NCBI RefSeq assembly: GCF_050563535.1
Contig: NZ_JBNXUO010000026.1
Span: 1-64,000, forward strand
Direction of reading: 5' to 3'
Length of the DNA: 64,000 nt
Source of the DNA: Falsiroseomonas sp050563535
Lineage (GTDB): Bacteria; Pseudomonadota; Alphaproteobacteria; Acetobacterales; Acetobacteraceae
This document shows, piece after piece, positions 34,049 to 41,746 of this stretch (within the stretch, counting starts at the first letter, position 1; the number at the start of each line of letters is the position of its first letter). The translations under genes were made by a program, and so were the position numbers. Under the pieces are notes generated by a model, which saw nothing but the letters and a program-made list of their open reading frames with translations, ran no database searches and was not told where the DNA came from.

Positions 34049-34426
34049 TCAGCGGCGGCCGGCCATCAGGCCGGTCGGGGGCTCGGCGCTGCGCGGGGGC
34101 TCGGCCGGCGGCATGGCGGGCGCCGGCAGGGTGCGGCGCTGCGCGACGTTGCCGCAGCCATCCTCCACCGGGCGCCAGTCCATGGTGCGGCAGCGGCGCC
34201 CCCCGGTGCAGTAGCCCACCACCTCGCCCCCGGCCGTGACCAGCGTGCTCACGCCGCAGGCGCGGGCCTGCAGGCCCGGATGCACACCCAGCGCCTCCCA
34301 CGAGACGGCGGGGCCGGACATCGTCACCGCGCGCGCCGCCTCGATGTCGGACTGCGCCGCGTCGTCCGCCGCGCCGGTGCAGGCCGCGAGCAGCAGCGCG
34401 GCGGCGATGGCGACCATCCTGGGCAT
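34049..34426 (-). CDS. Small putative lipoprotein of unknown function, 125 aa
   Basis: A 125-residue protein with a lipoprotein signal MVAIAAALLLAACTG and predicted lipidated Cys about residue 16. The mature part holds four more cysteines (ARACG, GYCTG, RRCRT, DGCGN), which could form two disulfides, and ends in a Pro/Ala-rich tail. GAGGAG lies 6 bases before the ATG at 34426; an upstream TTG/ATG extension lacks a signal peptide. I do not recognise the family. It precedes the phosphoesterase gene by 55 bases and diverges from thrC. Confidence 0.7.
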   Translation of the reverse strand: MPRMVAIAAALLLAACTGAADDAAQSDIEAARAVTMSGPAVSWEALGVHPGLQARACGVSTLVTAGGEVVGYCTGGRRCRTMDWRPVEDGCGNVAQRRTLPAPAMPPAEPPRSAEPPTGLMAGRR

Positions 34427-34594
34427 GGGGGGCTCCTCGATGCGGGTCCGGACCGGCTGACTACACCCGCGGCGTGGCGCCGCAGCATCAAACGCGCGCG
34501 AAATGGTCCGAAGCCGCGCCGACACGGGCGGCTCCGGGCCGGGCCGGCGCGCCCCCCTCGCCGCCGGGCGCGGGCCGGACTACCTTCCGCCCCC

Positions 34595-35998
34595 ATGCGC
34601 TACATCTCCACCCGCGGCGAGGCCCCGCCGCGCGACTTCGAAGGGGTCCTCCTCGCCGGCCTGGCCGAGGACGGGGGGCTTTTCCTGCCCGAGAGCTGGC
34701 CGGTGCTCACCGCCTCCGAATGGCGGGCGATGCGGGGCCTGCCCTATCCCGAACTCGCCGCCCGCATCCTGGCGCTGTTCACCGGCGGCCAGCCGGGGGA
34801 GGCGGTGCTGCGGCCGCTGCTGGCGGAGGCCTATGCCGGCTTCGGCCACCCCGCCGTCTGCCCGCTGGTCCAGCTCGACCACCGCGTCTTCGCGCTGGAG
34901 CTGTTCCACGGCCCGACGCTCGCCTTCAAGGACATGGCGATGCAGGCGCTCGGCCGCCTGTTCGACGTGACGCTGGCGCGGCGCGGGGAGAGGGTGACCA
35001 TCGTCGGCGCCACCTCGGGCGACACCGGCTCCGCCGCCATCGAGGCCTGCCGGGACCGGGCGGCGGTGGACATCGTGATCCTCCACCCCGAAGGCCGCAC
35101 CAGCGAGGTGCAGCGGCGGCAGATGACCACCGTGACGTCGGGGAACGTCGCCAACCTCGCCATCGACGGGTCCTTCGACGACTGCCAGGACCTGGTGAAG
35201 GCGATGTTCGCCGATGCGCCCTTCCGCACCGAGATGCGGCTGGCGGCGGTGAATTCCATCAACTGGGCGCGCGTCGCGCTGCAGATCCCCTACTACGTCG
35301 CCGCGGCCCTCGCGCTCGGCGCGCCGGAGCGGGAGGTGGCGTTCAGCGTGCCGACCGGCAATTTCGGCAACGTCCTGGCCGCCTGGGCGGCGCGGCGGAT
35401 GGGGCTGCCGATCGCGCAGCTCATCGTGGGCTCGAACCGCAACGACATCCTGGTGCGCTTCCTGGCCAACAACGACATGACCGCCCGCGCGGTGGAGCCC
35501 TCGCTCTCCCCGTCGATGGACATCCAGGTCAGCTCCAACTTCGAACGCCTGCTGTTCGAGCTGCTGGGCCGCGACCCGGCGGCCACGGCGGCGACCATGC
35601 GCCGCTTCCGGGCCGAGGGGCGGATGCCCGTGCCCGACGGGGCGTGGCAGGCGGCCACCCAGATCTTCCGCGGCTTCGCGCTCGACGATGCCGGCACGCT
35701 GGAGGAGATGGGACGGCTGTTCCGGCAGGGCTACCTGGCGGACCCCCACACCGCCATCGGCACCGCCGCCGCCCGTGCCGTGCCGCCCGTCGATCCCGCG
35801 ATCCCCATCGTGGTGGCGGCCACCGCGCATCCGGCCAAGTTCCCCGATGCCGTGCGCCGCGCCACCGGCCTGACGCCGCCGCTGCCTTTGCGCCTGGCCG
35901 ACCTATATGAGAGGCCCGAGCGCCTGACACGGCTGCCCTCCGACCTCCGCGCGGTCGAGGGTTTCGTGCGCGGCCATGTCCTTCGCAACGCGGCCTGA
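34595..35998 (+). CDS. thrC: Threonine synthase
   Basis: A 467-residue PLP enzyme converting O-phospho-L-homoserine to threonine. The N-terminus MRYISTRG and the PLP lysine Lys112 in GPTLAFKDMAMQALG are diagnostic of the longer (E. coli/yeast-type) class. GATSGDTGSAAIEA binds the PLP phosphate, and VPTGNFGNVLAAW is also conserved. The start at 34595 matches the family N-terminus; the long open frame upstream overlaps the divergent region. The M16 peptidase gene begins 16 bases after its stop, a recurrent alphaproteobacterial arrangement. Confidence 0.96.
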   Translation: MRYISTRGEAPPRDFEGVLLAGLAEDGGLFLPESWPVLTASEWRAMRGLPYPELAARILALFTGGQPGEAVLRPLLAEAYAGFGHPAVCPLVQLDHRVFALELFHGPTLAFKDMAMQALGRLFDVTLARRGERVTIVGATSGDTGSAAIEACRDRAAVDIVILHPEGRTSEVQRRQMTTVTSGNVANLAIDGSFDDCQDLVKAMFADAPFRTEMRLAAVNSINWARVALQIPYYVAAALALGAPEREVAFSVPTGNFGNVLAAWAARRMGLPIAQLIVGSNRNDILVRFLANNDMTARAVEPSLSPSMDIQVSSNFERLLFELLGRDPAATAATMRRFRAEGRMPVPDGAWQAATQIFRGFALDDAGTLEEMGRLFRQGYLADPHTAIGTAAARAVPPVDPAIPIVVAATAHPAKFPDAVRRATGLTPPLPLRLADLYERPERLTRLPSDLRAVEGFVRGHVLRNAA

Positions 35999-36014
35999 CC
36001 GCGCCAGGAACAGA

Positions 36015-37280
36015 ATGAACGACGCCATCCAGCTCACCCGCCTGAACAGCGGCCTGACCGTGGTCTCCGAGAGGATGCCGCGGGTCGAGACCGTCTCGAT
36101 CGGCGCCTATGTCGATGCCGGCACCCGCCACGAGCGCGCGGCGGAGAACGGCGTGTCCCACTTCCTCGAGCACATGGCCTTCAAGGGCACGGCGCGCCGC
36201 GACGCGGCGGCCATCGCGCGCGAGATCGAGAATGTGGGCGGGCACCTGAACGCCTACACCTCGCGCGAGAACACCGCCTTCTACGCCAAGGTGCTGAAGG
36301 AGGATGCGGGGCTGGCCGCCGACATACTGGGCGACATCCTCAGCCATTCCACCTTCGTGCCGGAGGAGTTGGAGCGCGAGCGCGGCGTGATCCTGCAGGA
36401 GATCGGGCAGGCCAACGACACGCCCGACGACATCGTCTTCGACCATTTCCAGGCCACCGCCTATGCCAGCCAGGCGATGGGCCGCCCGGTGCTGGGCACC
36501 GAGGACACCATCAAGGCGATGAGCCGCGAGGCGCTGACCGGCTACATGCGCGCCCATTACGGCCCGACGCGGATGGTGCTGGCCGCCGCCGGCGCGATCG
36601 AGCATGCCGACCTGCTGGCCATGGCAGAGGCGCATTTCGCCGACCTGCCCGCCTGCCGGGAGCCGGCGGCCGAGCCCGCGCGCTACACCGGCGGCGAGTT
36701 CCGCGAGGAGCGCGACCTCGACCAGGTCCACCTCGTCCTCGGCTTCCCCTCGGTCTCCGCGACGGACCCGCTGCACACGCCGACGCAGGTGCTCTCCACC
36801 CTGCTCGGCGGCGGCATGTCCTCGCGCCTGTTCCAGGAGATCCGGGAGAAGCGCGGGCTGGTCTATTCCATCTACAGCTTCGCCTCTCCCTTCCAGGATG
36901 GCGGGCTCTTCGCGATCTATGCCGGCACCGGCGAGGACCAGGCGGAGGAGCTGGTGCCGGTGGCGCTGGAGGAGCTGCGCCGCGTCCAGGCCGACGTGAC
37001 GCGGGACGAGCTGGACCGCGCCAAGGCGCAGCTGCGCGCGAGCCTGCTGATGTCGCTCGAGAGCACCGGCAGCCGCTGCGAGCAGCTCGCCCGCCAGTTG
37101 CAGGTGCATGGCCGCATCATCCCGGTGGAGGAGACCAAGGCGCGGATCGCCGCGGTCACGGTCGAGCAGGTGCAGCAGGCGGCCGCGCGCATGTTCCGCG
37201 CCGCGCCGACGCTGACCGCGCTCGGCCCCGCGGGCAAGGTGCCGGCGCTGCCGCGGATCGCGGAGAAACTGGCGGCCTGA
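36015..37280 (+). CDS. M16-family zinc peptidase (mitochondrial-processing-peptidase-like)
   Basis: A 421-residue pitrilysin-family peptidase. The inverted zinc motif HFLEH is at 49-53 (GVSHFLEHMAFKG), and the third ligand Glu lies in ERERGVILQEIGQANDTPDD. The C-terminal half carries GGGMSSRLFQEIREKRGLVYS, quoted here in part as MSSRLFQEIREKRGLVYS, which is the R/Y substrate-binding signature. It has no signal peptide and is probably cytoplasmic, degrading peptides; this family is the bacterial relative of the mitochondrial processing peptidase beta subunit. AGGAA precedes the ATG at 36015. Confidence 0.93.
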   Translation: MNDAIQLTRLNSGLTVVSERMPRVETVSIGAYVDAGTRHERAAENGVSHFLEHMAFKGTARRDAAAIAREIENVGGHLNAYTSRENTAFYAKVLKEDAGLAADILGDILSHSTFVPEELERERGVILQEIGQANDTPDDIVFDHFQATAYASQAMGRPVLGTEDTIKAMSREALTGYMRAHYGPTRMVLAAAGAIEHADLLAMAEAHFADLPACREPAAEPARYTGGEFREERDLDQVHLVLGFPSVSATDPLHTPTQVLSTLLGGGMSSRLFQEIREKRGLVYSIYSFASPFQDGGLFAIYAGTGEDQAEELVPVALEELRRVQADVTRDELDRAKAQLRASLLMSLESTGSRCEQLARQLQVHGRIIPVEETKARIAAVTVEQVQQAAARMFRAAPTLTALGPAGKVPALPRIAEKLAA

Positions 37281-37326
37281 CCCTCCGCCCCGCCCTGCCA
37301 CTTTCGTCGCCACCGGGACCCGCGCC

Positions 37327-38658
37327 ATGAACGAGCTGAACACCCTCTCCGACCTCGTCGCCGCGGCGAAGCGCGCGGGGGCGGATGCGGCGGATGCGCT
37401 GCATGTCGCCAATGCCTCGCTCTCCGTCTCCCGCCGGCTCGGCCGGATCGAGCAGCTGGAGCGGGCGGAGGGCGTGGATCTCGGCCTGCGCGTCTTCGTG
37501 GCCGGGCGGCAGGCCATCGTCTCGACCACCGACCCCGACCCGAAGGGCTTCGCGCAACTGGCCGAACGCGCGGTGGCGATGGCGCGGGTGGTGCCGGAGG
37601 ACCCGCATGGGGGCCTGGCCGACCGCCTCGACCCCCTGCGCGACGCCGCGCCGCTCGACCTCGACGACGGGCAGGAACCCGCGGCCGAGGCGCTGATCGC
37701 CCGCGCGGCGGCGGCCGAGGACGCGGCGCTTGCGGTGAAGGGCGTGACCAACAGCGAAGGGGCGGATGCATCCTGGGGGCGGGTGCGGATCGCGCTGGTG
37801 ACCTCGGCGGGCTTCGCGGGCGCCTATTCGCGCAGTTCCCACAGCCTGTCCTGCACCGCGCTGGCGGGGAGCGGCACGGCGATGGAGCGGGACTACGAAT
37901 GGTCCTCGGTCGTGCATCTCGCCGATCTCGACGACGCGGCGACGATCGGGCGGAAGGCGGCCGAGAAGGCGGTGGCGCGGCTGAACCCGGTGCGGGCGAG
38001 GACGGCGCGCATCCCGGTGGTGTTCGACCCGCGGGTCAGCGCCTCGCTGCTCGGGCACCTCGCCGGCGCGATCAACGGCGCCGCCGTCGCGCGCGGCACC
38101 AGCTTCCTGCGCGACAGCCTGGGGCAGCAGGTGCTGGCGAAGGGGCTGACGGTGCGCGACGACCCGACGCGCCGGCGCGGCCTGCGGTCCCGCCCCTTCG
38201 ACGGGGAGGGAATGGCGGGCACGCCGCGCGCCATCGTCGAGGACGGGGTGCTGACCTCCTGGATCCTGGACTGGCGCAGCGCCCGGCAGCTCGGCCTGCA
38301 ATCCACCGGCCATGCCAGCCGCGGCACCGGCGGCCCGCCCGGCCCGGCGCCGACCAACCTGTGGCTGGAGCCGGGCGCGCTGACGCCGGCGCAGCTGATG
38401 GCCGACATCGCGGAAGGGCTCTACGTCACCGACCTCATCGGCATGGGCGTGAACGGCGTGACCGGCGACTACAGCCGCGGCGCGGCCGGCTTCATGATCC
38501 GCGGCGGCGCCCTGGCCGAGCCGGTGAGCGAGATCACCATCGCCGGCAACCTGAAGGACATGTTCCTGCACCTGACGCCGGCCGACGACCTGGTGTTCCG
38601 CCGCGGCAGCGACGCGCCGACGATCCGGCTGGAGGGGCTGACGCTGGCCGGCGCCTGA
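37327..38658 (+). CDS. pmbA: PmbA/TldE-type metalloprotease subunit
   Basis: A 443-residue member of the TldD/PmbA (TldE) family. TldD-TldE complexes degrade or mature peptides; PmbA is the non-catalytic partner lacking the HExxxH motif, and none is visible here. Characteristic segments are GLRVFVAGRQAIVSTTD, NPVRARTARIPVVFDPRVS, TNLWLEPG, YVTDLIGMGVNGVTGDYS and RGGALAEPVSEITIAGNL. Spacing from the M16 gene is 46 bases and the orientation is the same. TldD is not in the window. Confidence 0.93.
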   Translation: MNELNTLSDLVAAAKRAGADAADALHVANASLSVSRRLGRIEQLERAEGVDLGLRVFVAGRQAIVSTTDPDPKGFAQLAERAVAMARVVPEDPHGGLADRLDPLRDAAPLDLDDGQEPAAEALIARAAAAEDAALAVKGVTNSEGADASWGRVRIALVTSAGFAGAYSRSSHSLSCTALAGSGTAMERDYEWSSVVHLADLDDAATIGRKAAEKAVARLNPVRARTARIPVVFDPRVSASLLGHLAGAINGAAVARGTSFLRDSLGQQVLAKGLTVRDDPTRRRGLRSRPFDGEGMAGTPRAIVEDGVLTSWILDWRSARQLGLQSTGHASRGTGGPPGPAPTNLWLEPGALTPAQLMADIAEGLYVTDLIGMGVNGVTGDYSRGAAGFMIRGGALAEPVSEITIAGNLKDMFLHLTPADDLVFRRGSDAPTIRLEGLTLAGA

Positions 38659-38742
38659 GGCGCGCGGCGCCCGGATCACTGCTTCGGCGATTCCGCCTTC
38701 GCCGATCAGGCGCTAGTCTCCGCCGCCGCTGCGGGAGGCTGG

Positions 38743-38988
38743 ATGATGGACGGCACGGTGGAAGCGCGCCCCGAATGGAAGGACCTGCTGGACCGCATCC
38801 GGCAGGGCGAGACCCTGACCGTGACCGAAGGCGGCCGCCCGGTCGCCACCCTCGCGCCCGCCATGCCGCGGCGGAAGCTGACCGAGGAGGAGATCGCGGC
38901 GGCGGTGGAGGAGATGCGCGCCACGCGCGACCGCAACCGCCTGGACGGCATTTCCTGGAAGGAATTGCGGGACGAAGGCAGGCGCTGA
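38743..38988 (+). CDS. Phd/YefM-family antitoxin
   Basis: An 81-residue antitoxin of the Phd/YefM fold. DLLDRIRQGETLTVTEGGRP followed by VATLAPA is the typical DNA-binding N-terminal half, and the acidic/basic C-terminal tail (EEEIAAAVEEMRATRDRNR) would wrap around the toxin. GGGAGG precedes the ATG pair. The PIN-domain toxin starts 3 bases after its stop. It should neutralise the toxin and repress the shared promoter in the 84-base gap after pmbA. Confidence 0.85.
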   Translation: MMDGTVEARPEWKDLLDRIRQGETLTVTEGGRPVATLAPAMPRRKLTEEEIAAAVEEMRATRDRNRLDGISWKELRDEGRR

Positions 38989-38991
38989 CGG

Positions 38992-39408
38992 GTGCCGGCC
39001 ATCGTCCTCGACACATCCTGGGTCGCGGCCTTCGTCTTCGCCGACGAGGCGAGCCCCGCCGCGGACGCGCTCTATGCGGCGGTGATGCGGGACGGCATCG
39101 TCGTTCCGGCCCTCTGGCCGGTCGAGGTGTCCAACATGCTGCGGCAGGGGGAGCGCCGGGGCCGGATCGGCCAGGGCAACCTGTCCGCCACGCTGGCGAA
39201 GGTGCTGGCCATCCCCTGCGAGGTGGAGCCGATGAGCGCAACCCAGGCGCTCGGCCCCGTCCTCGACCTCGCCCGCCGCCACGCCCTCACGGCCTATGAT
39301 GCGTCCTGCCTGGAATGCGCCCGGCGCCTCGGCCTGCCGCTGGCCACCCGCGACGAGGCGCTGATCCGCGCCGCCGGGCCGGAAGGCGTCGGCCTGCGGC
39401 ACGCCTGA
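38992..39408 (+). CDS. VapC-type PIN-domain toxin
   Basis: A 138-residue PIN-domain ribonuclease. All four acidic metal-binding positions are present: Asp7 in VLDTSWVAAF, Glu in LWPVEVSNML (about 41), Asp in LTAYDASCLE (about 98) and Asp in LATRDEALI (about 117), so it is likely active. VapC toxins cut tRNA or rRNA and arrest translation. The start is GTG at 38992, 3 bases after the antitoxin stop. It is cotranscribed with the Phd-type antitoxin. Confidence 0.88.
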   Translation: MPAIVLDTSWVAAFVFADEASPAADALYAAVMRDGIVVPALWPVEVSNMLRQGERRGRIGQGNLSATLAKVLAIPCEVEPMSATQALGPVLDLARRHALTAYDASCLECARRLGLPLATRDEALIRAAGPEGVGLRHA

Positions 39409-39481
39409 CCGGGCATTTGTCCGGACAACCGATCCGGTGCATGCTACCGCTTCGAAGCACGACAGCGGAGGACCCGTCCCC

Positions 39482-40696
39482 TTGCCCGACACGCAGGCCG
39501 CGCCCCTGCCGCTCGACGGCGTCACCATCCTCGCGGTCGAGCAGTATGGCGCGGGGCCCTTCGGCTCCATGCTGCTCGGCGACCTCGGCGCTGAGGTCAT
39601 CAAGATCGAGAACCCGGCCGAGGGGGGCGATATCTCCCGCGGGGTCGGGCCGCATTTCCACGGGCCGGGCGACAGCCACTTCTACCAGGCCTTCAACCGC
39701 AACAAGCGCAGCATCGGCATCGACCTGAAGCAGCCCGAGGGGCAGGCGGTCTTCCGCAGCCTCGTCGCCCATGCCGATGCGGTCTACGACAACCTGCGCG
39801 GCGACCTGCCGGCGAAGCTGCGCCTGACCTACGCCGACCTGCGGGACGCCAACCCCGCCATCGTCTGCGCGCATCTGTCGGCCTATGGGCGCGACGGCCC
39901 GCGCGCCGCCTGGCCGGGCTACGACTTCCTGATGCAGGCGGAGGCCGGGTACCTGTCGCTCTCGGGCGAGCCGGACGGGCCGCCGGCGCGCTGCGGCGTC
40001 TCGATCATCGACATGATGACCGGCGCCATGGCCTCGCTCGCGCTCGTCGCCGCGCTGGTCGGCGCGCGGGCGACGGGGCGCGGGCGGGACGTGGACGTGA
40101 ACCTGTTCGACACGGCGCTGCACAACCTGACCTACCAGGCGGCCTGGCACCTCGGCGCGGGCGACGTTCCGACGCGGCAGAAGCGCGGCGCGCACCTCTC
40201 CCTCTCGCCGTCGCAGCTCTACCGCACGCGGGACGGGTGGATCTTCCTGATGTGCCAGAAGGAGAAGTTCTTCCGCCTGCTCTGCGACCGGATCGGCCGC
40301 CCCGACCTCGCCGCCGACCCGCGCTTCGACAGCTTCGCCACCCGGCTGGCCAACCGCGACGCGCTGACGGAGGCGCTGGATGCCGCGCTGACGGCGCGCG
40401 ACACGGCGGAATGGATGGAGGTGCTGGGCGGCACCGTGCCCGCCGCGCCGGTGCTGGACGTGGCGCAGGCGCTGGCCAACCCCTTCGTGCGGGAACGCGG
40501 CGGCGTGGCCGAGTTCGAGCGGCGCGAGGGCGGGCCGCCGGTGACGATGCTGGCCAGCCCGCTGCGCTTCGGCGACGCCGCCCCGCCCCGGCACGCGGCG
40601 CCCGCGCTCGGCGCCGACACGGCCGAGGTGCTGTCGCGCATCGGCATCGACGACGATCGGTTGCAGGAGCTGCGCGCAAGACGCATCGTGACCTGA
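39482..40696 (+). CDS. CaiB/BaiF-family (class III) CoA-transferase
   Basis: A 404-residue family III CoA-transferase that moves CoA between acyl donors. Typical segments are LAVEQYGAGPFGSMLLGDLG, EVIKIENPAEGGD, NRNKRSIGIDLKQPEGQ and DVDVNLFDTALHNLTY, whose Asp (FDTA) is at the expected catalytic position. The start is TTG at 39482 with GGAGGACC 8-10 bases upstream; an in-frame GTG at 39437 would add 15 residues without family resemblance. The Bug receptor follows 15 bases later, suggesting uptake and CoA activation of the same carboxylate. Confidence 0.9.
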   Translation: MPDTQAAPLPLDGVTILAVEQYGAGPFGSMLLGDLGAEVIKIENPAEGGDISRGVGPHFHGPGDSHFYQAFNRNKRSIGIDLKQPEGQAVFRSLVAHADAVYDNLRGDLPAKLRLTYADLRDANPAIVCAHLSAYGRDGPRAAWPGYDFLMQAEAGYLSLSGEPDGPPARCGVSIIDMMTGAMASLALVAALVGARATGRGRDVDVNLFDTALHNLTYQAAWHLGAGDVPTRQKRGAHLSLSPSQLYRTRDGWIFLMCQKEKFFRLLCDRIGRPDLAADPRFDSFATRLANRDALTEALDAALTARDTAEWMEVLGGTVPAAPVLDVAQALANPFVRERGGVAEFERREGGPPVTMLASPLRFGDAAPPRHAAPALGADTAEVLSRIGIDDDRLQELRARRIVT

Positions 40697-40711
40697 AACG
40701 GGAGGAACGGA

Positions 40712-41695
40712 ATGAAGCGGATCAAGCGTACCCTGCTCGGCCTCGTGCTCGCCTGCGCGGCGGCGTGGCCCGCCCTGGCGCAGCCCTATCCGTCGCGCCC
40801 CGTGCGGATGGTGGTGCCCTTCCCGCCCGGCAACGCGGCGGACCTGACCGCCCGCGTCCTGGCGGAGGAAGCGCAGCGCCGGCTGAACCTGTCGATCGTG
40901 GTGGAGAACCGGGCCGGCGGGTCGGGCGCGATCGGCGTGCAGGCGGTGACCACGGCGCGGCCGGATGGCTACACGCTGCTGGTGACGTCGCTGTCGCCCG
41001 TGGTGGTGAACCCGGCGCTGATCCGCAACCTGCCATATGACCCCGCGCGCGACCTGGCGCCGGTCTCGCTCATCGGGTGGACGGGCTATGTCTTCGCGGT
41101 GGCGCCCGATTTCCCGGCACGCAACCTGGCGGAGGCGATCGCGGTGCTGCGCGCCAGCCCCGGGCGCTTCAGCGCCGGCAATCCCGGCGTGGGCACGCTG
41201 GCGCATCTGACGACGGAGCTGTTCGGCCAGCTGACCGGGGCGCGGGTGGAATCGGTGCCCTATCGCGGCAGCGGCGCGGCGCTGCTCGACCTCTCGACCG
41301 GGCGGCTCGCCGTGATGATCGATGCGATGACGAGCGCGCTGCCGCAGGTGCAGGGCGGGCGGGTGCGGGGGCTTGCGGTGGTGCAGGGCACGCGGTCCGC
41401 GCTGGCGCCGGACCTGCCCTCGATGCCCGAGACGGGCGTGCCGGAGCTGCGGGACTTCCAGGCGCAGGCCTGGATCGCGATGTTCGGCCCGGCGGGGCTG
41501 GCGGGCGAGGCGACGGAGTTCTGGAACCGCGAGATGAACCGCTGGCTGGCCGACCCGGCCTTCGCCGCGCGGCTCACCTCGCAGAACCTGGAAGCTGCGC
41601 CGCCCGCGCCGCCGTCGCGCCTGGCGGAGCTGGTGGCGGCCGACCTGGCGAAGTGGCAGCGCGTCGCGCGGGATTCCAACATCGAGATGCAGTAG
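40712..41695 (+). CDS. Bug/TctC-family periplasmic solute receptor
   Basis: A 327-residue Bug receptor with signal peptide RTLLGLVLACAAAWPALAQP and family motifs YPSRPVRMVVPFPPGNAADL and VVENRAGGSGAIGVQAV. VPYRGSGAALLDLSTGRL is the usual mid-protein segment. GGGAGG lies 8 bases before the ATG and the spacing to the CoA-transferase is 15 bases, so both are surely in one transcript. No membrane partner is close. The ligand is probably a carboxylate that becomes the CoA-transferase substrate. Confidence 0.92.
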   Translation: MKRIKRTLLGLVLACAAAWPALAQPYPSRPVRMVVPFPPGNAADLTARVLAEEAQRRLNLSIVVENRAGGSGAIGVQAVTTARPDGYTLLVTSLSPVVVNPALIRNLPYDPARDLAPVSLIGWTGYVFAVAPDFPARNLAEAIAVLRASPGRFSAGNPGVGTLAHLTTELFGQLTGARVESVPYRGSGAALLDLSTGRLAVMIDAMTSALPQVQGGRVRGLAVVQGTRSALAPDLPSMPETGVPELRDFQAQAWIAMFGPAGLAGEATEFWNREMNRWLADPAFAARLTSQNLEAAPPAPPSRLAELVAADLAKWQRVARDSNIEMQ

Positions 41696-41702
41696 CGCGC
41701 GG

Positions 41703-41740
41703 CCCGCGTCCCTCCCCCGCGAGCGGGAGAGGGACGCGGG
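41703..41740. terminator. Bidirectional long-stem terminator hairpin
   Basis: CCCGCGTCCCTC at 41703-41714 pairs perfectly with GAGGGACGCGGG at 41729-41740, and the interior adds CCCG/CGGG, giving about 16 base pairs with a short loop. It sits between two convergent stop codons (41695 and 41747), so it probably ends both transcripts. No strong T tract follows on either strand. Confidence 0.6.
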
Positions 41741-41746
41741 TGCGGC

